DNA of 64,000 nucleotides, taken from Deltaproteobacteria bacterium. Its GTDB lineage: Bacteria; Myxococcota_C; UBA6777. Position numbers and translations under genes: made by a program. The stretch's first letter is position 1, and every line of letters begins with the position of its first letter. The notes beneath the pieces were generated by a model. The model did not search any database, had not been told where the DNA came from, and was given only the letters and a program-made list of their open reading frames with translations. Positions 1 to 6,996 of this stretch are shown one piece after another. The DNA lies in the NCBI GenBank assembly GCA_006226375.1, contig SBHC01000059.1:62001-126000 (forward strand), read 5' to 3'.

Positions 1-22
1 GGTAAATACCGTAGGGTGGGGA

Positions 23-1870
23 TTATTGACCTTCGGGTCCTTCGGGCAACATGTAGAGGATGTCGTCCCAGGGGTGACGGTAGAGGGCCGACTTGAGTCG
101 CTTTTGGTCCATGTAGTGACCGATCATACCGATGGTACGACCCAACAGGAAGAAGCCGTTGAGGCCACCGCTGTCGATGACCGTCTGGACATCTTCTTGG
201 GAGAAGCCACAAGCGTACATCATATCGACACAGAGTGTACCGATCGCGCCGTCTACGTTGAGAATCAGGGTGTCCTTCTTTTTGGTGGTCAATTGCTCGA
301 CCTGAAGGGCATACTCAAGCAAGGGATACTTGGGGAAGTTCTCGAACGCGTAAGCCTTCAGCAACTCGACGCGAGCGTCGGGGTTGCGGAGGGACTTGAT
401 GCGGTGTCCGATACCCTGGATGTTGATGTTTTGCTTTTTCTTGATGTTGATGAACTCGACGGGGGACCAACCGTTGGTCACAGCCTCGTTGAACATCACA
501 GCAGCACCAGCGACAGCGCCACCGAAGCGGGGTCCGATGGTGAGAATACCGGAAGCCACAGCGCTCATCAGGTCGCGGCCTGCGCGAGCGGTCACGATCG
601 CGTTGTGAGCACCGGACACTGCGGGGCCGTGGTCGGCGGTCAACTTCACCACGATCTCAATGAAGTCGGTGGCGAACTTGGGCAGCTTCTGCTTGAACCA
701 CAGCAGGGAGATAACATCGCCCAAGGAGTAACCTTCGCCGATGACCTTGCTGATCTTGTGGCCAGCGTAGAGCAGCTCATCACCAGAGTCATCACAGATG
801 GTGCTGATGAAGTTACTGCTGCGGCGAACCATGTTCATCGCAACAGCTTCGTTGTAGTCGATGGGCACGGTAGCTGCTTCAACATCAGCCACGGGAGTGT
901 GACCATTTGCCACGAGCTTGTCGTAGGTTTCTTTGATGATCTTGCCGTAGTCGTTGAACGACTCGGGAACGATCGCGCCAGCTTCGCGGAGAGCTTTGTT
1001 CTTCGCGGGAGCGGTCTCACGCTCAGCGTCAGCCTTTGCACCAGCGTGACCGAACTGAACACCTTGGGGCAGGTAGCCGAGAGCGGTACCGGTAACCCAG
1101 GCAATCACGGGCTTGTTAATTTGCCCGGTCTTGATGGCGTCAGCGATCTTGTATTCTTCTTCTCCACCGACTTCGCCGAGGACAACCATCATCTTAATGT
1201 CGGGGTTGGCCTGGTAACGGAGGAGGTGATCCAGCAGGGTGGAGCAAGGGAACGCGTCGCCACCGATCGCGATACCTTCGTTGATACCGTCGGTCATCTG
1301 AGCGATAACGTTGTAGGACTCGTTGGACATACCACCGGACTTGGACACGAATCCAACCGAACCGGGACGGTGCAGCTTGGAGTTCACGATGTTCTCGATG
1401 GTTCCACCGGTGTTGGCGATACGGAAGCAACCTGCCTTGATACCACCGACAGTCGCGGGTCCGATGATGTTCACCTTCTTCACGCGAGCGAGGTGACGGA
1501 GGTGACGAGCGCGTCGCTCGGGCACACCTTCTGCGATGATCACGAGGGTACGGAGCTGCTCTTGCTCAAGAGCTTCCATCGTGGTGGGGTAGGCCGAACG
1601 ATAGGACGCGAAGTTGATCATCACGTCGGTTTCAGGGAAGTCAGCGCAAGCGGAAGCCACGTTGGGGTAGATCGGCAAGAGGATCTCTTTGGTGCCGAAG
1701 AAGACCTTGTGGTTGCCGTTACGGCCGGGGTTGACGATGGCTGCCACGGAAGGGGTTTCACGACGGCAAGCGATGTCGAAGTCCAGCATTCGCTGGATAG
1801 CTTTGGCCTGGAGGCCATAAATAATCGCAGTGGAGTTGCGATCAAACAATTGATAATCCGGTCGGCTCAT
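23..1870 (-). CDS. aclA: ATP-citrate lyase, large (citryl-CoA-forming/cleaving) subunit
   Basis: This 615-residue protein is the large subunit of the two-gene bacterial ATP-citrate lyase, which splits citrate with ATP and CoA into acetyl-CoA and oxaloacetate in the cytoplasm. Residues 1 to about 330 are succinyl-CoA-synthetase-like, with a CoA-binding Rossmann part and the phospho-histidine loop FGHAGA (His275). The C-terminal part from about residue 350 is citrate-synthase-like, with the stretches around 'GPRFGGAVAGA' and 'GIGHRIKS'. The length fits the roughly 610-residue Chlorobium-type AclA. The ATG follows GGGAGA at good spacing, 59 bp after aclB, so the two genes are probably one operon. 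The closest alternative, a plain succinyl-CoA ligase alpha subunit, lacks the citrate-synthase half. Confidence 0.95.
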   Translation of the reverse strand: MSRPDYQLFDRNSTAIIYGLQAKAIQRMLDFDIACRRETPSVAAIVNPGRNGNHKVFFGTKEILLPIYPNVASACADFPETDVMINFASYRSAYPTTMEALEQEQLRTLVIIAEGVPERRARHLRHLARVKKVNIIGPATVGGIKAGCFRIANTGGTIENIVNSKLHRPGSVGFVSKSGGMSNESYNVIAQMTDGINEGIAIGGDAFPCSTLLDHLLRYQANPDIKMMVVLGEVGGEEEYKIADAIKTGQINKPVIAWVTGTALGYLPQGVQFGHAGAKADAERETAPAKNKALREAGAIVPESFNDYGKIIKETYDKLVANGHTPVADVEAATVPIDYNEAVAMNMVRRSSNFISTICDDSGDELLYAGHKISKVIGEGYSLGDVISLLWFKQKLPKFATDFIEIVVKLTADHGPAVSGAHNAIVTARAGRDLMSAVASGILTIGPRFGGAVAGAAVMFNEAVTNGWSPVEFINIKKKQNINIQGIGHRIKSLRNPDARVELLKAYAFENFPKYPLLEYALQVEQLTTKKKDTLILNVDGAIGTLCVDMMYACGFSQEDVQTVIDSGGLNGFFLLGRTIGMIGHYMDQKRLKSALYRHPWDDILYMLPEGPEGQ

Positions 1871-1929
1871 CTGTATGTTCTCCCATCATTGGATTGGGTG
1901 GAATTTCGCTTCAGAAGAAACAGCAAGGA

Positions 1930-3195
1930 CTACTCGTTTGCGAGAGCGTCTGCCACGATTTGAGTCATGTGTGTTTCGGGGCCGTGGGCTTCCACTGGAA
2001 CGCCCATCTTTTCGAGAGCTCCCTGGATATCCATCAGACCCTTCTTGTAGTTGGGTCCACCACGACGGACGTACACTTTGACATTGGCTGCTTTCATCTT
2101 CTCAGCGTATTCTTCCATCGCCATGATGATGCCGGTGAAGGTCTTGGCCACGTCAGTGAAGTTGGCGATACCACCACCCACCAAGAGATACTTGGGGCGA
2201 CCCTGGGGGTCGGGGGTGCGGGTCATCAAGTCGATGACAGTCTTCGCGTATTGGTAGGTGTTTTGCTTGTTCGGGTTACCGGAGTATTCGCCGTACATCG
2301 CGAGCTCTTTGGCGTAGCCAAGGTCACACACGGTGTCAGCATAAACCACGGAAGCACCACCACCAGCGACCATGTTCCACACGCGGCCTTCAGCGTTCAA
2401 CAAGGTGAACTTGAGGGAGGAACCGGTCTTGGAGTCGAGTTCACGGATGAAGTCTTCTTCGGGAGACAAGTGCTGACCGAAGGGAGCGGGGTACTCCAAG
2501 GTTCCCCAGAGGCCGCGGCACTCGAACTCAGCGGTGTCGTCGACCTTGGCAACACAGTCGAGAGGCTCAGCTTTTCCACCAGTGACCACGAACGGGTTGA
2601 TCTCAAGGTATGCGTAACCGCCATCACGGAAGTGGCCGTGCAATTCCACGAGGAAGTTGCTGATCACTTCTTGTTGCTCGGGCTTGAACAACTCTGCCAC
2701 GGTCGCTTTGAAGGTGTCGGTGGTGACTTCGTCCAAGGGAGAGATGTGGATCTCTTTCACTTGATCCCAGTTCTCTTCGACATCCACACCACCCATGTTG
2801 GACAGGTAGATGATGTCACCTTCTGCGTCGAGAACCATCGAAACGTAGTTCTCGGTGGTGTCATCATCAAACGGAGTGAAGGGCTCCACGATGAAGTGGG
2901 TCAGCTCACCGGTGACGCCGCTCAGCAGGGTCTTTTCGGTGTTCATTCGCTCGGCGATCCAGGCAGCGGTCTCGTCCACACCTTTGTTCAGGGAAACGAG
3001 GCCGTTCTTGCCGCGCTTTCCGAACAACTGGTCGGGCTTCGCGGTGAGGGTTCCCTCGTTCAGCCAGGGGTTGTCGGCGACCTTGTCCTTGAGGTTTTCC
3101 CCAGGACCCACCAACACAGCCTTGCCTTCGTAACCCGAGAGAGCTGTTGCCAGCATGCGCTTCGCGTCGTATTCGCGGATTCCTTTGCGGGCCAT
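1930..3195 (-). CDS. aclB: ATP-citrate lyase, small (ATP-grasp) subunit
   Basis: This 421-residue protein is the small subunit of ATP-citrate lyase, equivalent to the N-terminal part of the animal enzyme and related to succinyl-CoA synthetase beta. It has an ATP-grasp part in the first half and a ligase-CoA part ending in the glycine-rich 'LLVGGGIANFTDVAKTF' stretch near the C-terminus. I chose the ATG encoding MARKGIREYDAKR because AAGGAG lies about 8 bases upstream; an in-frame start 87 bases earlier adds unrelated residues. The gene leads directly into aclA. Together they allow either reductive-TCA-type cleavage of citrate or supply of cytosolic acetyl-CoA; the sequence alone does not say which. 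Confidence 0.93.
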   Translation of the reverse strand: MARKGIREYDAKRMLATALSGYEGKAVLVGPGENLKDKVADNPWLNEGTLTAKPDQLFGKRGKNGLVSLNKGVDETAAWIAERMNTEKTLLSGVTGELTHFIVEPFTPFDDDTTENYVSMVLDAEGDIIYLSNMGGVDVEENWDQVKEIHISPLDEVTTDTFKATVAELFKPEQQEVISNFLVELHGHFRDGGYAYLEINPFVVTGGKAEPLDCVAKVDDTAEFECRGLWGTLEYPAPFGQHLSPEEDFIRELDSKTGSSLKFTLLNAEGRVWNMVAGGGASVVYADTVCDLGYAKELAMYGEYSGNPNKQNTYQYAKTVIDLMTRTPDPQGRPKYLLVGGGIANFTDVAKTFTGIIMAMEEYAEKMKAANVKVYVRRGGPNYKKGLMDIQGALEKMGVPVEAHGPETHMTQIVADALANE

Positions 3196-3724
3196 CGCAA
3201 TACTCCTTGTCCAGTGATGAAAAATGAAGATGCGTCCAAAAGGTGACGCAGGAGATTCTTGAATCGTTGCGCGTCTTACCAAGTCTTGTACAGAAAGTCA
3301 ATGCTTCTCTCGATGCCTGTCTGCCTCATTCGACTGTCACAAGCGCGCGCTGTCAGGCTGGCCTGCTCTCAAGCTTTAGACACAAGCCTGACCATGATAT
3401 CGCTAGAAAGCGAACGTGTTGTACATCCTTGTTGCCATGTCTCATGCTTCACCACACAACAACATACAACACAGAATATTCCAGCACCCCTCCTTCCTTT
3501 AGAACTTTCGTCTACGTCCGGCAACCCTGAAACGCAGATGTTTTTCCTTTTTTCGCTGCGCTCGTTGGTGGAGGGCGCCCGCTGTGTGGAATGCTTTCAT
3601 TTGCAGGTGGGTTTGTGGGGGTGCTTGATCCAACACAAGAGGTGTTCCTGTTCGTCAGGTCAGACTGTGTGTTAGATAGAGGGCCATCTTTAATAAGATC
3701 GATTGCAAGGCAAAGGAGAAGCTC
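3196..3724. other. Intergenic region between aclB and a divergent envelope gene
   Basis: About 530 bases hold no ORF with a credible ribosome binding site. The region separates divergent genes and so should carry promoters for both. A perfect 8-bp inverted repeat GTCAGGCT (3352-3359) / AGCCTGAC (3385-3392), separated by 25 bases, is the only structure I noticed. It could be an operator or a fortuitous repeat. I see no tRNA or riboswitch fold. Confidence 0.5.
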
Positions 3725-4582
3725 GTGCGTAAATGGTTCATTCGGATTCTGCTCGGACTTGGTGTTCTAGCGCTGTTGGTTGTGGGTAGTTGCGTGATCT
3801 TTAGCAAGAGTCTGCCCAAGGGGAAGACAGGGCCCGAAGCTGACAAGCTGGCTCATGCCGTTGAGAAGGCTGTCAATGTCAAAGCGTGGCACAAGGTGGG
3901 CGCGATTCAGTGGGACTTTGGTGGTCGTCACTTCCTCGTGTGGGACAAAAAACGCAGCCTGACGAAGGTGACGTGGGGCAAGGGTCGCCTGAGCGCGATG
4001 ATTTCCCTGGCCAACCCCAAGCTGGGTATCGCTTACCAAGATGGAAAGCCCGTCAACGATGCGGCCATCCGGGAGAAAATGTTGGGCCGTGCCTATGCGC
4101 TTTGGGCCAACGACAGCTTTTGGCTAAACCCCCTCGCTAAGTTGTTCGACAAAGGCGTCACCCGCAGCATCGTGAAGTGGGAAGGCAAGCCTCAACTCAT
4201 GGTGTCGTACAGCTCGGGTGGTGTGACCCCAGGCGACTCCTACCTGTTTCTCCTCGACGACAACAAACGACCCACTGGCTGGCGGATGTGGGTGAAGATT
4301 CTTCCTCTTAAAGGGGGTTACAGCAGTTTCATCAAATGGATCACCTTGCCCGGTGGTGCTCAAATCAGCACCCAACACAAAACGCTGGGTCTTCTCAAAT
4401 TGAAGCTCACCAAGATTAAGTCGGCAGACTCCACAGAGGCACTCCTCGGAGAGGATGTGTTTGCTCCCTTGCTCAAGCTCCTGCCCGGGTACAAAGCTCC
4501 CCAACCGCGTCGTTCGTCGGCAACGTCGCGACCCACTCCTCAACCTGCGAAACGACCCACGGTTCGCCCTCCATCCCGCTAG
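3725..4582 (+). CDS. Membrane-anchored protein of unknown function
   Basis: This 285-residue protein has one N-terminal hydrophobic helix (about residues 6-26) that would anchor it in the inner membrane or act as an uncleaved signal. The body follows outside the cytoplasm and ends in a Pro/Arg/Ser/Thr-rich tail from about residue 258. The part around 'WHKVGAIQWDFGGRHFLVWDKKRS' recalls LolA-like or DUF6503-type beta-sheet proteins, but I cannot assign a family firmly. The start is GTG at 3725, supported by AAGGAGA six bases upstream; an ATG start is not available nearby. The gene stands alone, followed by a small CIA30-like gene on the same strand after about 130 bases. Confidence 0.8.
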   Translation: MRKWFIRILLGLGVLALLVVGSCVIFSKSLPKGKTGPEADKLAHAVEKAVNVKAWHKVGAIQWDFGGRHFLVWDKKRSLTKVTWGKGRLSAMISLANPKLGIAYQDGKPVNDAAIREKMLGRAYALWANDSFWLNPLAKLFDKGVTRSIVKWEGKPQLMVSYSSGGVTPGDSYLFLLDDNKRPTGWRMWVKILPLKGGYSSFIKWITLPGGAQISTQHKTLGLLKLKLTKIKSADSTEALLGEDVFAPLLKLLPGYKAPQPRRSSATSRPTPQPAKRPTVRPPSR

Positions 4583-4668
4583 CTCTACCGTTGGGCTTGG
4601 CTTCTACGTTGTTCCTGCTTTGGCGAACCATCTTCCGTCTGGAATAGGTCTATGTGCGTGTAGGTTCC

Positions 4669-4678
4669 ACCTATAGGT
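4669..4678. repeat. Perfect 10-bp palindrome upstream of the CIA30-like gene
   Basis: ACCTATAGGT is a perfect palindrome lying 33 bases before the ATG of the next gene, and it is flanked by CCACC/GGTGG. It may be an operator for that gene, but no regulator can be named. Confidence 0.3.
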
Positions 4679-4711
4679 ATGGTGGAGTACATTCTGTCAG
4701 TCAGGTAAATC

Positions 4712-5371
4712 ATGAGACGACGAACAGGAAGTCTGGTGGCATTCGGTGGGCTGGTTGCCTTCTTCGGTGGCCTGTTGTGCTGCTACGGAGAGCCCTCACC
4801 ATCGGTCAAAAAGCCAGCCACGCGACAGGTAACGACCCATGCTTCCAAAAACAAAGCCACCAAGAAAGCACCCATGACAATGACATTGTTTGATTTCAAA
4901 AACGGTGGGAGCGTGGGCGAATGGTACATCGTGAATGACGGTGTCATGGGAGGTGTGTCGCGCAGCCAGATTCGGCTTTCAAAGGAGAAGACGGCTGTGT
5001 TTGAGGGCTTGGTCTCCCTTGAGAACTACGGCGGGTTTGCATCTGTAAGAAGCGGTCCTCAATCCTTGAACCTTGGTAGCTACAAGGGCATTCGCTTGCG
5101 GGTCAAAGGTGACAAAAAAACCTACAAACTTAACATCCGGACCAACCGACGTTTTGATGGTGTTGTCTACCAACGAAGGTTTGATACCAACGGCAAATGG
5201 GAAACGATTGACATTCCGTTTTCGGAGCTATGGCCTGGGTATCATGGGCGAAAGATGACCAGGGTGGGGTCCTTGGATGCCTCCAAGATCCAAAACTTGG
5301 GCTTTCTTATCGCAGACAAGCAAGCCGGCGCATTCCGGTTGGAGATTGCCTCGATTCAGGCGTATCGGTAG
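4712..5371 (+). CDS. CIA30-domain (NADH:ubiquinone oxidoreductase intermediate-associated protein 30-like) envelope protein
   Basis: The 219-residue protein has an N-terminal hydrophobic segment ending in 'LLCCYGE', which could be a lipoprotein signal although the lipobox is not canonical. A Thr/Lys-rich linker follows, then a CIA30-type beta-sandwich from about residue 55. The diagnostic stretch is 'WYIVNDGVMGGVSRSQ', followed by 'GFASVRS' and 'IRLRVKGD'. In this family the fold resembles carbohydrate-binding jelly rolls; bacterial members outside respiratory-complex assembly have no settled role. The start is an ATG with a weak AGGT six bases upstream. It converges with the next gene, 36 bases away on the other strand. 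Confidence 0.85.
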   Translation: MRRRTGSLVAFGGLVAFFGGLLCCYGEPSPSVKKPATRQVTTHASKNKATKKAPMTMTLFDFKNGGSVGEWYIVNDGVMGGVSRSQIRLSKEKTAVFEGLVSLENYGGFASVRSGPQSLNLGSYKGIRLRVKGDKKTYKLNIRTNRRFDGVVYQRRFDTNGKWETIDIPFSELWPGYHGRKMTRVGSLDASKIQNLGFLIADKQAGAFRLEIASIQAYR

Positions 5372-5407
5372 AGTGTGTGGGTGGACGTGAACTTGTGTGG
5401 TCGTGAT

Positions 5408-6523
5408 TTAGGCTGCTTTTGAGGTGGTTCCCAGAAGCTTCTTCTGAAGGAAGTGGAGGAACTTTCGTTCTTCGCGGATCTGCTTGATCTGACGAAGCAG
5501 GTTGCGGGTGTGCTTGGTTCGGTGACGACGTCGTTTGTGTCGGCTGAGGCGCTGGAGCTTGCTGTACAGCCTCTCTTCGTCCAGGTCGAGAAGCCCAAGG
5601 CGTGACGTGAACATGTCCCGCCAGTTTTCTGCGTTGGCTTCCAACGACTGGGGCTTGGTCATCTGCACAAGCAGCTTGTTTTGCAGCTTGCGAAGGAACC
5701 GACGCTCTTCCCTGTCACGTCCGATATGACGAAGCCATTGGCGGGTTTTACGACGCCAAGTTCGTCGTGACACTCGAACCTTCAGCGACTTTTGCAGCCG
5801 GTCGTGCCAGCGTTCTTCCAGCAGCTCCATGCGATCGGCGAGTACCTGCAGCGCGGCTTGCGGCTTGAACGTTGCCTTGGCTTGTGTTGAGGACTTGAGC
5901 GCGATGCCCAGTCCTGCCAACAACAAACAAGCGGTCAGGGCAAGAAGCAAGGTTGTCCGGTGTTTGGGGGTCGTCCAGTCAAACCAAAGCTGCTTCCAAT
6001 AACTCCAGGTGAGGAGCTCGTCCCGAGTCGAGGGGCGCTTGGCTTCCTGGCTTTCTGGAGGTTGGCTTTCTTCCTTTGCCTTCGGCTGCGGCTGTGGTTC
6101 GGCCGGGACTTGGGATTCCGGACTGATCGAACGAGTCAGGAAGTCGCTCCAACTGTGAAGCGTATGACGAGCGGCTTGCCAGGCGCGAACAACGCTCTGG
6201 TTGAGCGGAGAGCGGCTGTCAAACTCGTCCGAACCTTCGAGGTACTGGTTGTGGTCCTTGATCTGGGTCGTATGGGGGGTGCCATGCTCACCTGACTCAG
6301 GGACGTGGATGGGCTCCGGCGCACCGGAACCTGAGCGAACCCAGTACTCGATCTTTGGTGGAGTAGAGACCGGGTCCGGCCGTGGATCTTGTTCCAGAAA
6401 ATGGAGCAGTTGACCAAGGTGGTCCTCGGCCAACTCATCCAGATGGGTGGAACCTCTAAGGTTCGGGGTAGGCTCCAGGAGCGGGGGCACTGGGGCCTTC
6501 TCCGTTCTCGAACGATTGTACAT
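5408..6523 (-). CDS. Single-pass membrane protein, function unknown
   Basis: This 371-residue protein has a hydrophilic, Pro/Glu-rich N-terminal half of about 185 residues, one transmembrane helix near 'TTLLLALTACLLLAGLGIAL', and a strongly basic, helical C-terminal region. In that region two related Arg/Lys-rich segments occur ('DREERRFLRKLQNKLL' and 'IREERKFLHFLQKKLL'), suggesting an internal duplication. The basic C-terminus could contact nucleic acid, lipid head groups or acidic polymer; that is inference. Its start lies inside the 3' end of the upstream HTH gene (68-bp overlap, different frame), so the two are probably translationally coupled. No named family was recognised. Confidence 0.75.
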   Translation of the reverse strand: MYNRSRTEKAPVPPLLEPTPNLRGSTHLDELAEDHLGQLLHFLEQDPRPDPVSTPPKIEYWVRSGSGAPEPIHVPESGEHGTPHTTQIKDHNQYLEGSDEFDSRSPLNQSVVRAWQAARHTLHSWSDFLTRSISPESQVPAEPQPQPKAKEESQPPESQEAKRPSTRDELLTWSYWKQLWFDWTTPKHRTTLLLALTACLLLAGLGIALKSSTQAKATFKPQAALQVLADRMELLEERWHDRLQKSLKVRVSRRTWRRKTRQWLRHIGRDREERRFLRKLQNKLLVQMTKPQSLEANAENWRDMFTSRLGLLDLDEERLYSKLQRLSRHKRRRHRTKHTRNLLRQIKQIREERKFLHFLQKKLLGTTSKAA

Positions 6524-6773
6524 GATTGATCTGCCGTATCATATCTTGGAAGTAAGTGAGAAGGTTGGCTTTGGGTACATCCCAAAGCGCACCAAACACC
6601 AACGTAACCAGCCGCAACGTCCCTGTTTCGGAAGATTCCAAAGCTTTGATGGCGTGGGGCGTGATCTGGCCGTTGTACAACTCATGAATTCGTCGGGCGA
6701 GCTCCTCTTCCGACCAGCCGCGCTTTTTGCGAAGCTTGCGAGCTACCGATCCTATGGTTTTGTGTCGCATCAT
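6456..6773 (-). CDS. Small HTH (XRE/Cro-like) DNA-binding protein
   Basis: I place the start at one of two adjacent ATGs (6773 or 6770), giving about 105 residues, because conserved-looking sequence begins at MRHKTIGSVARKLRKK. Residues about 5-60 read as a Cro/XRE-type helix-turn-helix: 'IGSVARKLRKKRGWSEEELARRI' followed by 'ITPHAIKALESSE'. A short helical segment and a Pro/Ala-rich tail follow. It overlaps the downstream membrane-protein gene by 68 bp, implying joint expression. It is divergent from topB with a 223-bp shared upstream region. The ribosome binding site is weak, so the exact start is uncertain. Confidence 0.7.
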   Translation of the reverse strand: MMRHKTIGSVARKLRKKRGWSEEELARRIHELYNGQITPHAIKALESSETGTLRLVTLVFGALWDVPKANLLTYFQDMIRQINHVQSFENGEGPSAPAPGAYPEP

Positions 6774-6996
6774 GTTTCTCTGTCTCTTTGGCGCAGGTGA
6801 GATCTGTCTATCTGCCAGTAAAAGCGCAGAGATCCACAACGTCAATTTTTCTACCGAAAGCCATGGAAAGAAATTGTGTGTCGTATCCTGACACGAAGGG
6901 GCATATCCTGGTACAGTGGGTTTGTAGGTGTTCTTTTGTTCAGAGGATGCCGCTCTACATCAGACGACCTGTCTTGTTAAGGAGGCTTTGAAGTTT

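Noticed and set aside
26-1963. Long open frame on the plus strand opposite aclA
   Set aside because: It mirrors a clear, conserved enzyme gene on the other strand, has no ribosome site and reads as low-conservation Val/Gly/His-rich sequence; a codon-bias shadow.
1894-3246. Long plus-strand open frame opposite aclB
   Set aside because: Same reason: an antisense shadow of the ATP-grasp subunit.
3243-3675. Small plus-strand frames in the aclB upstream region
   Set aside because: Two overlapping frames compete, neither has a ribosome site, and the composition is unlike the neighbouring genes.
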